From an uncultured Prevotella sp. (GTDB lineage Bacteria > Bacteroidota > Bacteroidia > Bacteroidales > Bacteroidaceae), in contig CAMVUM010000004.1 in the NCBI GenBank assembly GCA_947170725.1, forward strand, positions 85,552 through 149,551: a stretch of 64,000 nucleotides of DNA. Direction: 5' to 3'. The position numbers and the translations under genes are program-made. The first letter of the stretch is position 1; every line of letters starts with the position of its first letter. Under the pieces are notes generated by a model. That model searched no databases. It saw only the letters and a list, made by a program, of their open reading frames with translations, and was not told where the DNA came from. Positions 1 to 9,301 of this stretch are shown here, one piece after another.

Positions 1-2
1 AT

Positions 3-755
3 TTTATGCCGGCAGAACATTTGCCGACGTTCAACAGTAATGCAATAGAACTTAATCTTCACCGTATTTCCGATCTGAGCGAGCATTTCGTCTATATGAA
101 CGACGATTTCTTTCCTATACGCCCTCTGCCCCGCACGGATTTCTTCCGCGACGGACTGCCTTGTGACTTCGCGCAGCTGGAACTGTTGTATAGCATAAAG
201 AGCAAGACGGGATTTAACATAGAGATTATGGAATTCTGCAACCTTGGACTTCTGAACAACCATTTCCGGAAGAAGAACATCTGTTGCTGGAAGAACCGTA
301 GGAAGTGGTATGGTTCATATCTCGGGCTTGGCGGTATATTGAGGAATCTGGCCAAGTGGAACCAATATTTTTTCACCGGATTTGAGAACAGACACAGTGC
401 CCAGTCTTTCCTGAAAAGTACGTTTGAGGAGGTTTGGGCGGCTGAACCGGATTATCTGTTTAAGACCAGTGGCAGCAGGATCAGGCATGACACGAATGTG
501 ACTCAGTATCTGATGCGCTACTGGCAGCTGGCGAAGAATGAGTTTGCTCCAAATCTCTTCACCAACCGTAAGTACTTTGAGATAAGCGACGGGCTGATTG
601 ACGATATTGTGGATTGTTTATGCGGACAGAAAGCCGACATCGTGTGTCTGAACGACACTGAGGAAGCCGTGATGACGGATGTCCCTCTTCTGCGGGAGAA
701 GATAAACGGCGCGTTTGAGCGAATATTGCCGGAGAAGAGCGCGTTTGAGATTTAA
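3..755 (+). CDS. Stealth-family capsule/exopolysaccharide phosphotransferase, 5' end outside the window
   Basis: The visible 250 residues carry the Stealth conserved region 2 signature: PTFNSNAIELNLHRI followed by FVYMNDDFF. A later segment has SGSRIRHDTNVTQYLMRYW, typical of region 3. Stealth proteins are predicted sugar-phosphate transferases that build phosphodiester-linked capsular polysaccharides (family knowledge). The first in-frame Met lies directly before the conserved region and the frame is open to the window edge, so the N-terminal region 1 is almost certainly outside; this is a partial gene. It runs convergently with the long minus-strand polysaccharide operon and may belong to the same surface-glycan locus. 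Donor and acceptor cannot be read from the sequence. Confidence 0.85.
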   Translation, partial: FMPAEHLPTFNSNAIELNLHRISDLSEHFVYMNDDFFPIRPLPRTDFFRDGLPCDFAQLELLYSIKSKTGFNIEIMEFCNLGLLNNHFRKKNICCWKNRRKWYGSYLGLGGILRNLAKWNQYFFTGFENRHSAQSFLKSTFEEVWAAEPDYLFKTSGSRIRHDTNVTQYLMRYWQLAKNEFAPNLFTNRKYFEISDGLIDDIVDCLCGQKADIVCLNDTEEAVMTDVPLLREKINGAFERILPEKSAFEI

Positions 756-779
756 GTCAGAGGTCAGATTTCTTATGTC

Positions 780-872
780 AGAGTGCAGAGTGATGAGTGC
801 AGAGGTATGATTACCTTTGAGTACTCCGCCCTTAAAAGTAATCATACCTCTGCACTCATCACTCTGCACTCT
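780..872. repeat. 35-bp perfect inverted repeat between convergent genes
   Basis: Arms 780-814 and 838-872 are exact reverse complements, with a 23-base spacer. The word CACTCATCACTCTG occurs again just downstream (around 892-905), so the region is built of short repeated words. It lies between the convergent Stealth and fucosyltransferase-like genes and could form a very long bidirectional terminator hairpin. Confidence 0.8.
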
Positions 873-922
873 AACCTTTGCCCTCTTCACTCTTCACTCA
901 TCACTCTGAACTAATAAAAGAG

Positions 923-1759
923 TTACCATTCCGCTATTTCACGTCCATTATTGAAATGGTAGAAATCGGCAATCACGGAGAAACTGTCGTCCGTGAACTG
1001 CTGTTCGGCAGTTTCAAGGAAACATAGAGGCACCTCGCCGATGAACGAGGCCCAGCGGCTGAATGTGCTGAAGGGGCCGATGATGCGGTCGCATACGGAC
1101 AGCGTGTAGAGGTCGAGTACAGCTGGTGACGGTTCGTTGGAGAACCGGCAGCAGTCACATCCGGTGAAGATATCTGTGTCGAAGTCCTCGTTGGAACTGA
1201 TGAAGAACGTCACGCGGCGGTCGGAATAGCACTCTTTCACGCGAAGCATGAAAGAGTGATACTGTTCGAGTGAATAGAAGAAACGGCCGTCGTTCCATTT
1301 GGCGTAGTCGCCGCGGCGTATGTGGACACCGACTACAATGTCGGCAGAGGTTTTGAGTTTCTTTATGAGGGCATCGGCCTTGTCCGTGATTTCCTGCTTC
1401 GGTCTGTAAATATGCTTCAGCATCGGTTTCGCCTGGGCTATATATCGGATGTCGGTGCGGGTGTGCCAGCCCTTGCGGCAGCCGAAGAACCGGAATATGC
1501 GGTCCATGCGTTCGTTGTGGGTCGCCTTCCATGTGAGGCCTTTGTAGTTGTTCCATCCGTTTCCGCGCTCCAGATACCATTTGTGGAAGAGCGGGAAATA
1601 GATGAACGGGCAGTGGAGCAGGTTCGGGAAGTCTTCTATCGTCCAGTCGTAGAAGATGATGACGAGCCGCTTGCGCCTGACGGCACATTCGGATATGGCG
1701 GCCAGATAGCTCCACAGTCTGTTGCAGGTCTGTCCGGGTGCATCACATATTATTCTCAT
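923..1759 (-). CDS. Fucosyltransferase-like glycosyltransferase (GT11-related)
   Basis: A 278-residue soluble protein. The central motif VVGVHIRRGDYAKW is the HxRRGDY nucleotide-sugar binding motif of alpha-1,2/alpha-1,6 fucosyltransferases (GT11 and NodZ-like). The N-terminus (GQTCNRLWSYLAAI) resembles the GxxxNxxxxYxxA start of GT11 enzymes. It is the last gene of the minus-strand polysaccharide operon, and its start overlaps the flippase stop by 4 bp (ATGA), suggesting translational coupling. A GDP-L-fucose pathway (manC-gmd-fcl) lies about 19 kb away, so GDP-fucose is a reasonable donor. The family call is firm; the exact linkage and acceptor are inference. Confidence 0.75.
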   Translation of the reverse strand: MRIICDAPGQTCNRLWSYLAAISECAVRRKRLVIIFYDWTIEDFPNLLHCPFIYFPLFHKWYLERGNGWNNYKGLTWKATHNERMDRIFRFFGCRKGWHTRTDIRYIAQAKPMLKHIYRPKQEITDKADALIKKLKTSADIVVGVHIRRGDYAKWNDGRFFYSLEQYHSFMLRVKECYSDRRVTFFISSNEDFDTDIFTGCDCCRFSNEPSPAVLDLYTLSVCDRIIGPFSTFSRWASFIGEVPLCFLETAEQQFTDDSFSVIADFYHFNNGREIAEW

Positions 1760-3315
1760 TTTTTTATTGGCATTATACTGTTGAGGCAGTTATATATCTT
1801 TGGTTTGCGTGCAACGAAATATTTCATGCCGCGCGTCATGAAGAACATGGTCAGGAAATAGAGCGTCAGCAGTGGCGCAAAGGTCATGGCTCCATAGCCG
1901 AACAGCAGCGGAAAACTGCCGGCATGGGGCTCGACGACGTAGTGGCGGAGGGCAACCGCGGCACCGAGGAAGACGGCAACGATGGTGTAGTAGGGGAGCA
2001 TGCCGTGCCAATAGTCCTTCACGCGGTGATGGAGGCCGCGGGTGAAGAGGAAGTAGGGCTTCCAGAACATGGCGATGAAGAAGACGCTGACAATCTTTCC
2101 GAGGAGGATTCCGGCAATGCCGAAGAACGGGGCGAGGGCGAGTGTCACGCTGATGTTGAGCACCAGTTCCGTCCAGGCGGCCCATACGTCGGAGAAGAGA
2201 CCGCACGCACTGATGTACATCTCCACCACTCCGCGTGACAGATTGATGAAGATGCTGAACAGGAGCAGGAAGACTATGGTGTCGCTGAGGCGATATTCTG
2301 GGCCGAGCCAGCAGACGATGAAAGGTTGGATGAACATCACCAAAGGGAAGATGACCATTCCGACAATAAGAAATCGTATGGCTGTCAGCTCCCAGAAGAC
2401 CTTCATTGTGTTGTTGTCGTTGCCTTCGGCGATGAGATTGCCGATGCCGGCGTTCATTCCGTCGGAAAGGATATTGACCAGATAGTTGATCTTGTTGACG
2501 ATGATCATGTAGTTGTCGTAGAACGCCACCATTCTCAGCGAAACAAATGCGAAGATGAGTATTTGGTCGCTGCGGTGGAGAATGAAGTTCTTTATCTTCT
2601 GAATGAATATCTGGCGTGTCTTCTGAAGAATCTCGGGATATTCCTTGAGCAGTCTTTTTCCTTTCCTGATGTCAATCCTGAGCCATGGATAGACCTTGTC
2701 AATGCGGTGGTTGAAGACGATGCAGCCTATGACGGTGAAGACAAGTCCGGTGATGACCCAAAGGTAGACGTTGCGGTAGTACCACGCCAAGAGTATCTGA
2801 ACAAGGTTCTGGATGATGGCGATGGTCTGGAAATAGGAGTTGACGACGTATTGTTTCTGATTGGCGGAGACCAGCAGCTGGCGGTAGTTTATGATATATC
2901 CGGTCATGGATGAGGCGAGAAAAGAGAAGAAAGCGAAGTAGACAAGAAACATGTCTACCGGCTGGCCGCTGAACATGAGCGGGAAGAATAGGCTGACGAT
3001 GATGCCTCCGGCACCGATGATGAGGCCGATGGTGCGGTAGAGATAGGCGAGCACGGACATGACGTCGTTGATTTTGTCGCGGTCGTCAGTCTGCAGAGGC
3101 TTATAGAGGAAGTAGGTGATGCTCGTTCCGATGCCCAGCTCGGCCACGTTGAGGAAGCTGAGGATGTTGCCCAGTGCGCCGGTGAGACCGATGAACTCGG
3201 CTCCGAGACTATCGAGGAAAATCTTTCGTGAGAAGAATGCGAGAAAGAGGGAAAGGACGTAGAAGAACATCCCTACCTTGATATTCATTATGCTTCTGTG
3301 TACACGTTCGCTCAC
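1756..3315 (-). CDS. Wzx-type oligosaccharide flippase (polysaccharide biosynthesis protein)
   Basis: A 519-residue polytopic membrane protein with about 12-14 hydrophobic segments. The start FFSRKIFLDSLGAEFIGLTG, followed by a serine/threonine-poor membrane repeat, is typical of the MVF/PST flippases that move undecaprenyl-linked repeat units across the inner membrane. Met-10 (IMNIKVGMFF) is an alternative start. It sits in the exopolysaccharide operon between the GT4 glycosyltransferase and the fucosyltransferase-like gene, with a 4-bp overlap to the latter. Together with the Wzy-like and Wzz-like genes upstream it indicates a Wzx/Wzy-dependent route. The substrate cannot be predicted. Confidence 0.9.
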   Translation of the reverse strand: MSERVHRSIMNIKVGMFFYVLSLFLAFFSRKIFLDSLGAEFIGLTGALGNILSFLNVAELGIGTSITYFLYKPLQTDDRDKINDVMSVLAYLYRTIGLIIGAGGIIVSLFFPLMFSGQPVDMFLVYFAFFSFLASSMTGYIINYRQLLVSANQKQYVVNSYFQTIAIIQNLVQILLAWYYRNVYLWVITGLVFTVIGCIVFNHRIDKVYPWLRIDIRKGKRLLKEYPEILQKTRQIFIQKIKNFILHRSDQILIFAFVSLRMVAFYDNYMIIVNKINYLVNILSDGMNAGIGNLIAEGNDNNTMKVFWELTAIRFLIVGMVIFPLVMFIQPFIVCWLGPEYRLSDTIVFLLLFSIFINLSRGVVEMYISACGLFSDVWAAWTELVLNISVTLALAPFFGIAGILLGKIVSVFFIAMFWKPYFLFTRGLHHRVKDYWHGMLPYYTIVAVFLGAAVALRHYVVEPHAGSFPLLFGYGAMTFAPLLTLYFLTMFFMTRGMKYFVARKPKIYNCLNSIMPIKK

Positions 3316-3356
3316 TTCTTTACTATGTTTTTTTGTTCTTTGGTTCGTTTCTTCCG

Positions 3357-4550
3357 TTACCGTATTGAACGGGCTATTGCGTTGAAGAAGTCTTCGGCAA
3401 ATCTCTCCTTGGCGAACAGAGCCGAGCGTTCGAGTGACGCCTCTCCCATTCTTTTTCTTAAATCCGCGTTTACGTATAGCCGGTAAATGGCGTCGGCCAG
3501 TCCCGCAACGAAACCGTCGCCGGTCGGCGTGATGATGGCATTGCCGCTACCGACTTCTTCCGGAATTCCTCCGCGGTCTGTCGTAATGATGGGCAGCCCG
3601 ACGGCCTGGGCTTCGAGCACCGTTGTCGGGAAAGGGTCGTCCCACACGGACGGTATGACGGCGGCATCGGCGGCGTGGAGATAGTCCGGAACCTGATTGT
3701 ATGGAATGAAGCCAGTGAAGATGATGCGGTCCTCAATGCTTCCGGCTTTCTTCTTCAACTGTGTGATGAAGTTGTCGTCCTCGTTGGCCACGTTGCCGAA
3801 GAAGCTGCTTCCGATGATGATAAGCTTTATCCGGCTGTGCTCACGAAGTCTTGTCATGGCGTCAATGAGCCGGTCGATTCCTTTGTCGTGGTTTATCCTT
3901 CCGCTGAAAATCAGTACGAAATCGTCGTCGGAGAGGTCGAGAACGCTTCTCTTTGTTTTTCCGTTGGGGACGGGAGAGAAGGTTTTGAGGTCTATTCCGT
4001 TGTAGACCGTCACGGGATTGGCGGCTGTGGTGTCTATGGTCAGAACTCTTTTGGCTATATAGTTGGAAACGCAGATGACACCGGACAGCATATTCCGTAT
4101 GTCTTCACACTGCCTGGTCGTGTTGTTGAGAAGGTCGTTGTGAAGATGCAATATCAGTTTCGCGTTGCTGTTGGCCCGCACTTTCATGGCATATCCGGGC
4201 CGGTTCTCCATTATGATGATGTCATAGTGGCACCGGCGGATGTCCTTTATGGCACGGTCGAGATAGTATTCGATGTGGTAGTTATAGTATTCATCGCGGC
4301 TGACGGCATGGAGCAGGCGCCTCCTGACCTTTGCCGCGAGGGTTTTGGTCTGGATGAATCTATAGTGATTGACATCCGAACGGAGTTCCGGGCGGGAGAC
4401 CACATGCTCGTTGTACACGCTGTAGACGGTGATGTCGTGGAGCATGTGACGGTCGTTGTATTCCAGGTAGAAGTCGATGAGGTTCTCTACGGCTCCTCCC
4501 TGTACTGCCGGCACGGGCAATATTCCTGATGTGAGTATTGCTATCTTCAT
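3357..4550 (-). CDS. GT4-family glycosyltransferase
   Basis: A 397-residue GT-B fold enzyme. The N-terminal domain begins MKIAILTSGILPVPAVQGGA, with the glycine-rich loop of GT4 enzymes. The C-terminal domain has LIFSGRINHDKGIDRLIDAM and, near residues 290-330, WDDPFPTTVLEAQAVGLPII, the E-x7-E type nucleotide-sugar site (here FPTTVLEAQA). It adds a sugar to the lipid-linked repeat unit on the cytoplasmic face of the membrane. Its start overlaps the end of the upstream membrane GT2 gene by 4 bp (ATGA). Donor and linkage are unknown. Confidence 0.9.
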   Translation of the reverse strand: MKIAILTSGILPVPAVQGGAVENLIDFYLEYNDRHMLHDITVYSVYNEHVVSRPELRSDVNHYRFIQTKTLAAKVRRRLLHAVSRDEYYNYHIEYYLDRAIKDIRRCHYDIIIMENRPGYAMKVRANSNAKLILHLHNDLLNNTTRQCEDIRNMLSGVICVSNYIAKRVLTIDTTAANPVTVYNGIDLKTFSPVPNGKTKRSVLDLSDDDFVLIFSGRINHDKGIDRLIDAMTRLREHSRIKLIIIGSSFFGNVANEDDNFITQLKKKAGSIEDRIIFTGFIPYNQVPDYLHAADAAVIPSVWDDPFPTTVLEAQAVGLPIITTDRGGIPEEVGSGNAIITPTGDGFVAGLADAIYRLYVNADLRKRMGEASLERSALFAKERFAEDFFNAIARSIR

Positions 4551-5731
4551 CTGTCGTGGCTGGTATGAATGAACTCCTGATTGTTGCGGTCAATCTTTCT
4601 GATGTTGGTCATCATGCGCAGTGTCAGGGCGGGAAATGCTGCCAGTTTGCTGAAAATGGTGCGTGTGCGCATCCGCTTTGGGATGGCGATAAGCAGAGAG
4701 AGGCATAACGCGAAGAAGAGAATCCACCATTTGGCGCTCCATGCCGGTGCAATGACGAGCATGAGAACGGCTAATACGAATGTTGCGGCAACGAGAATGG
4801 AGCGCGGAACGAGCATCTGCTGGACGGTCTTGTCGATGAAGTTGACGTTGCGGCGGATGATGGCTGCCGGCAGATGCGGCAGCATTGAGCAGAGACTGTT
4901 CAGTTGAGCTGACATCCAGCGTTGCCGTTGCCTTTGGAAATTGTCTTTGTTGCTCACCTTCTCGTCGCGTACATATATGTTTTCTTCGTATTTTATGTAT
5001 ATGCCTTGCCATATCAGCAGCGCCTCCAGTTCCCGGTCTTCGCCGGCTGTGAGCAGGTTGTGGACATTAGAACGGAACCATTGATAGTCGAAACACATGC
5101 CCGAACCGATGAGTGCCGATGAGAGGCCTATGCGGTTATGGGCCTTGCGGAAAAGCGTGTTGTTGATTTCTTCGCTTATTCCGTCAAGCATTGCGACGTC
5201 GTTGTCGGAGTTCTTGGCGCAGCGGTGACACTGTATGGCCTTATATCCCTGGCTGCATGACGCGTTTAGTCGCGTCAGGAAGTCGGTACCGACAATGTTG
5301 TCTGCATCGAGAATGACGACGAGGTCATAGTCTTTGATGGTGTTATTGATGGCGAACTGGAGCGCCTTGGCCTTCGAACTCTTGTCGAAAGCTGGTCTCA
5401 TCAGTTTGACAGGGAGTTTTCCGAGCATTGCGTTTGTTTCAGGTTTCATGTGGTCGGAAACGACAACAATGTCGAAAAGTTCAGAAGGATAGTCCTGTTT
5501 GAGGCATGTCAATACGGACTGATATATGACAGAGTCCTCTCCGTATGCCGGGAAAATGATGAGGAAGCTGTGTTGGAAGGCCTTGATTTCATTAGAGTCA
5601 GTGCCGGCCTTATGTTTGGAGTTTTCCTTTCCTGTCATGCTGACGACAGCAAAGAAAAGAACGTATGCCACGGAGCCTGCCATGATGAGCCATAGCAGAA
5701 TGTCTATGATATGTATGGAGGTCCAAAGCAT
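4547..5731 (-). CDS. Membrane GT2 glycosyltransferase (cellulose-synthase-like)
   Basis: A 394-residue processive-type GT2 protein. One N-terminal membrane helix (residues 9-31) precedes the catalytic domain, and a C-terminal hydrophobic pair lies near 300-350. Motifs seen: VVSDH (D93), the metal-binding ILDADN (D142 and D144), an acidic AGEDREL, and QRQRWMSAQ (QxxRW). All catalytic positions are intact, unlike in the neighbouring paralogue downstream of 5739. The two genes are adjacent, similar along their whole length and probably tandem duplicates. The start codon is 7 bp downstream of the paralogue's stop, within one operon. Confidence 0.88.
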   Translation of the reverse strand: MLWTSIHIIDILLWLIMAGSVAYVLFFAVVSMTGKENSKHKAGTDSNEIKAFQHSFLIIFPAYGEDSVIYQSVLTCLKQDYPSELFDIVVVSDHMKPETNAMLGKLPVKLMRPAFDKSSKAKALQFAINNTIKDYDLVVILDADNIVGTDFLTRLNASCSQGYKAIQCHRCAKNSDNDVAMLDGISEEINNTLFRKAHNRIGLSSALIGSGMCFDYQWFRSNVHNLLTAGEDRELEALLIWQGIYIKYEENIYVRDEKVSNKDNFQRQRQRWMSAQLNSLCSMLPHLPAAIIRRNVNFIDKTVQQMLVPRSILVAATFVLAVLMLVIAPAWSAKWWILFFALCLSLLIAIPKRMRTRTIFSKLAAFPALTLRMMTNIRKIDRNNQEFIHTSHDR

Positions 5732-5738
5732 CGGCTTA

Positions 5739-6899
5739 TCAGTTTAAGTTCTCGAACTTCTTTTTGCGTCTGAACAGTTTCGTTATGTTGAGAAGTGAGG
5801 CCAGCATGATGAAAGGCGCCTTGGCAAAAGACTGTTCCCACTTCTTGTCCACGAGGTAGTCAGGTGTGGCGAGGGCGAAAATGAATATGATGGCGGCAAA
5901 TGTTATCCACCATTTGATGGCCAGTGTGAAGTAGATGAAAGGCAGAACGATGCTCATGACGACTATGATTGCCATCATGATGGTTCGCGGGATGAGCAGC
6001 CATTGGATGATTTTGTCGACCATGTCATAGCGCTTGCTGAATATGGCAGCCGGCAGATGGTGGATGTTTGACTGTATTGAGCGTAGCTGTGTGGAGGCCC
6101 AGCGGCCGCGCTGCTTGTTGAAATCGGTTGTGTGGCGTGTCTTCTCGTCGTACACATGAATGTCGTCGAAATAGTCTACGTATATCTTTTGCCTCATGAG
6201 AAGAGCCTCAATCTCCTTGTCTTCCCATCCGGTCTTGATTTTCTTGATGTTCTCCTTGAACCATTTGAACTCATACGCAATGCCGGAACCGGAGATGGCG
6301 GCGGACAGGCCGAGGGTGATGTGGCCGCGGCGGAAGATGGTGTTGTTTATCTCTTCAAAGGTAGCGTCGAGGCATGCGATGGCCGTATCGCGGTTCTTCG
6401 ACAGGCGGTGGGCCTGTATGGCTTTCGTTCCGGCCGACTCAAAGGCGTCGTTCATGTTCTGGAGAAACTCCGGTTCGACGAGACTTCCGGCATCGAGTAT
6501 TATGACGATATCGTAAATCTTGAATTGCGGCAGATTGTTGATAGCCAGTTGGAGTGATTTTGCCTTCGTGCTGCTCTTGAAGTTCGGAATGAGCAGGGTT
6601 ATCGGATATTGTGCCAAATGGAAGTTGGTTATCTCCTTCTGATGGTCGGAAATGACTGTGACGTCGAAGAGGCGCTGCGGATATGTCTGTCCGAGAACGC
6701 TCTTGACCGTATGTTCAATGATTCCATCGTTCTTGTAGGCCGGTATTAATATGATGAATCTGTTCTGGTGTTTGGCCGCGGGGACTTTCGTTCGCTGGCA
6801 GAACAAAGCGGCAATTGAATAGATAGCCATATAGAGTGACGTCAGGGCAACCCCGACAAAAAGAATAATGTCTGCTGTATATGTTATAATCCACCACAT
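5739..6899 (-). CDS. Membrane GT2 glycosyltransferase paralogue with altered DxD motif
   Basis: A 386-residue paralogue of the next gene in the operon: N-terminal helix, GT2 catalytic domain (residues 45-280), then C-terminal membrane helices. VISDH (D85), WEDKEIEAL and NKQRGRWASTQ (QxxRW) are all present. The metal-binding DxD is changed: ILDAGSLV has D136 but G138 where the paralogue has D144. In GT2 enzymes the second Asp of DxD helps coordinate the divalent metal, so this copy may be altered in activity or work as a partner of the intact one (inference). Its start is 13 bp after the stop of the upstream GT2 gene. Confidence 0.85.
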   Translation of the reverse strand: MWWIITYTADIILFVGVALTSLYMAIYSIAALFCQRTKVPAAKHQNRFIILIPAYKNDGIIEHTVKSVLGQTYPQRLFDVTVISDHQKEITNFHLAQYPITLLIPNFKSSTKAKSLQLAINNLPQFKIYDIVIILDAGSLVEPEFLQNMNDAFESAGTKAIQAHRLSKNRDTAIACLDATFEEINNTIFRRGHITLGLSAAISGSGIAYEFKWFKENIKKIKTGWEDKEIEALLMRQKIYVDYFDDIHVYDEKTRHTTDFNKQRGRWASTQLRSIQSNIHHLPAAIFSKRYDMVDKIIQWLLIPRTIMMAIIVVMSIVLPFIYFTLAIKWWITFAAIIFIFALATPDYLVDKKWEQSFAKAPFIMLASLLNITKLFRRKKKFENLN

Positions 6900-6912
6900 T
6901 CCGGTAAATGTT

Positions 6913-7791
6913 TTATAGCTTGATGAAATTTATGATTCCTTTTATTGTTGCTTTGGCAAGATTGGTGCGACCGCGTAGCAGGTTTCTGATGATGTCGCGT
7001 TGGGCCACGAGGACCGTGAGATAGGCGTAGGCCATGTATTTCTGAAAGCCGGTGATGTTACGCTTGACGAGCAGAAGACGGTTGCGCGTTATATAATATG
7101 TTCGTAACGGGCTGTCCTGTCCGGTAGACCGGCTTTCCTTGTGATAGACCGTGCAGGCCGGTTCAAACCATATATCATATCCGTTTCTGGTGATGCTCAT
7201 AGACCAGTCGAGTTCCTCATAATAGAGAAAAAAACATTCCGGCATCATCCCGACACGTTCGATAACCTCTCTTTTCACCATCATGGCTGCTCCGTGGGCG
7301 TATGGAGTGGGGTGGGGCGTGTCGTATTGGCCGTTATCTTCCTCGCCGAAACCGATGGCGCGGTTGCGCACCGTGATGCTGGAAAGCGGCGTGTATCCGC
7401 AGTACTGTATGGGATTTGTTCCCCAGGCAAAACGTATCTTTGGACACACCATGCCTGTCTTTCCGTTGTATTCCAGCCTGTCGACAAGCGCCTGGACGTC
7501 GAATGACATGAAGACCGTGTCGTTGTTGATGAAGAACAGATAGCGTCCCGTTGCGGCCTTGATGCCGAGATTGTTTCCTCCGGCAAATCCGAGATTTTTT
7601 TCTGATCGTATCGTTTTCACCGACGGATATTTGCGGGAAATCATTTCGGCCTCGTTTTTCTTTGAAGCATTATCAATCACAATCACCTCCAGCGAGCCGT
7701 CGTTCAGAGGGATTGTGTCAAGCAGGGCACAGGTGTCGTCATACCCGTTATAGTTGACAGTGATGATGGATATGTCACACTCTCGATGCAC
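6913..7791 (-). CDS. GT2 glycosyltransferase (rhamnosyltransferase-like)
   Basis: A 292-residue GT-A enzyme beginning with ISIITVNYNGYDDTCALLDT, then VIVIDNASKKNE, GFAGGNNLGIKAATGRY and FINNDTVF (the DxD position reads NDT). GFAGGNNLG with NND is the pattern of WbbL/RfbN-like rhamnosyltransferases and related enzymes. A C-terminal hydrophobic or amphipathic tail may hold it at the membrane. The start lies inside the end of the polymerase gene (17-bp overlap), consistent with coupled translation in the exopolysaccharide operon. The transferred sugar is not certain. Confidence 0.88.
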   Translation of the reverse strand: MHRECDISIITVNYNGYDDTCALLDTIPLNDGSLEVIVIDNASKKNEAEMISRKYPSVKTIRSEKNLGFAGGNNLGIKAATGRYLFFINNDTVFMSFDVQALVDRLEYNGKTGMVCPKIRFAWGTNPIQYCGYTPLSSITVRNRAIGFGEEDNGQYDTPHPTPYAHGAAMMVKREVIERVGMMPECFFLYYEELDWSMSITRNGYDIWFEPACTVYHKESRSTGQDSPLRTYYITRNRLLLVKRNITGFQKYMAYAYLTVLVAQRDIIRNLLRGRTNLAKATIKGIINFIKL

Positions 7792-9301
7792 GTTTCTTCT
7801 CCAGTTTTAACCGTTTCTTCTCTTTCTGTTCCGCAAGAAGCCTTCCTTCGAACTCATTGTAGTCATCCTCAAGTTTCGGCAAAGAATAGGTCAGGGCCAT
7901 GCCGCCGAACATTATTATAATGTTTGGATATTGTGTCAATATATTGTTTGCGTATCCTCCGACATTAATGGCGGCAAACGCGCAACAGAAAGCTGCTCCG
8001 ATACCTTGAAGCGATTTGTTCTTTAGCCTGAACAACACGATGTAGCAGCCGCCGAACAGACTGACCACATTTACCAATGCAAAGAGATATTCACCGATTA
8101 TGCCGGTATATTCCCACAGATATACGTATGTGGAGTCTGATGCCGTCTGGGTTACAATCTTGTATTTGTTGTTGCTCGGTATTGATTTCGGATCGACGGA
8201 TATTCCGAGCCCCCACGGCGCATCCTGCATATACTTTTTCAGAGCCTGCTTGTTGATGTCACGGACATTGCTGGAGGCATCGTTCTTGTCGAACGCACTT
8301 CTCATTCGCCTGATCATACTGTTGCTCTGCCCGATGGTCGTGAATGCGAGGAGGAACGTGAAACTTGCTACCAGTACCGTCACTGCGGCTCCAAGTTTCA
8401 CCGATTTGGAAAGAATGATGTAGAGGCAGGTGCCGGCAAGGAAGCAGAAGATGGCCGTACGTGTTCCGGATGTGAACATGCCGTATGTGCAACAAACTCC
8501 TGTGATGAGAAAAAGCAGCCGGTGCTTTCTTATCTTGCTCGTCACGCCGGCAATGAAAAACGCGATTGCGGCTCCGGCCATGTGGCACCCGAAGTTCGCT
8601 GCATCGGAGAATATGGAGAAATAGCGGATTGTTCCTCCGATGAGGTGGGTTCTCGCCGCTCCTCCCTGAAGCCATCTGTTTTCGGCCGTATTAAATCCGA
8701 ATGTCTTCTGCCGGAAGACCCATATAGTGGCGATGATGGACATCACGGCCCATATCTTCAGGAAGAACAAGATTCGCTTCGGATTGTTTATGACCAGTGA
8801 GACAACCATACATCCGAAGACAATCTGCAGACCGAGCAGATAGGTGTTGAGCATCCAGCTTCCGAAGTTGAACGGCAGGCCGCACGTGTTGTTCAGTATT
8901 TCCAGAACGAGATAGGCAATCCAGATGGAAAACATGAAGTACATGGTATTCGAGAGGAACCTTCCGTTCTTTTCATTGATGTTTATCAGTTCGCTGAACA
9001 GCAGCAGGAAAACCATCGGCTGGGTCATTGCCGTTATAGGCAGGGAGATACTCACATACTTCGTCAAACCCATGATGGTGTAGTTGAGGATGAACAATAT
9101 TCCGAACGCAAACAGTTTGTATTTCAGCGTCAGATATATGGCGATGGGTACCAGAGGCAACACGCAGACGATGGCGAGTCCCGATATTCCCATGCTGTAG
9201 AACAGATACATTGAAAGCGAGAAAAGGAGAAGGAGTGAAATCATCCTTCCCCGATTCTCGTTTGTATATTCTGAAAAACTGTTAGTGCGGTAGTTGTTCA
9301 T
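7775..9301 (-). CDS. Wzy-like O-antigen/exopolysaccharide polymerase or ligase
   Basis: A 508-residue polytopic membrane protein with roughly 12 transmembrane helices and a large periplasmic loop around residues 330-390, ending in a basic cytoplasmic tail (KEKKRLKLEKKRASRV). This is the architecture of the Wzy/WaaL family, which joins undecaprenyl-linked repeat units in the periplasm. Sequence conservation in this family is low, so the call rests on topology and operon position: its start codon overlaps the stop of the Wzz-like gene (TGATG, 1 bp), and a flippase lies in the same operon. Polymerase is favoured over ligase because a Wzz-like gene is adjacent. Confidence 0.78.
   Translation of the reverse strand: MNNYRTNSFSEYTNENRGRMISLLLLFSLSMYLFYSMGISGLAIVCVLPLVPIAIYLTLKYKLFAFGILFILNYTIMGLTKYVSISLPITAMTQPMVFLLLFSELININEKNGRFLSNTMYFMFSIWIAYLVLEILNNTCGLPFNFGSWMLNTYLLGLQIVFGCMVVSLVINNPKRILFFLKIWAVMSIIATIWVFRQKTFGFNTAENRWLQGGAARTHLIGGTIRYFSIFSDAANFGCHMAGAAIAFFIAGVTSKIRKHRLLFLITGVCCTYGMFTSGTRTAIFCFLAGTCLYIILSKSVKLGAAVTVLVASFTFLLAFTTIGQSNSMIRRMRSAFDKNDASSNVRDINKQALKKYMQDAPWGLGISVDPKSIPSNNKYKIVTQTASDSTYVYLWEYTGIIGEYLFALVNVVSLFGGCYIVLFRLKNKSLQGIGAAFCCAFAAINVGGYANNILTQYPNIIIMFGGMALTYSLPKLEDDYNEFEGRLLAEQKEKKRLKLEKKRASRV

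Noticed and set aside
3675..4529. 284-residue plus-strand ORF
   Set aside because: Antisense to the GT4 glycosyltransferase, no independent support.
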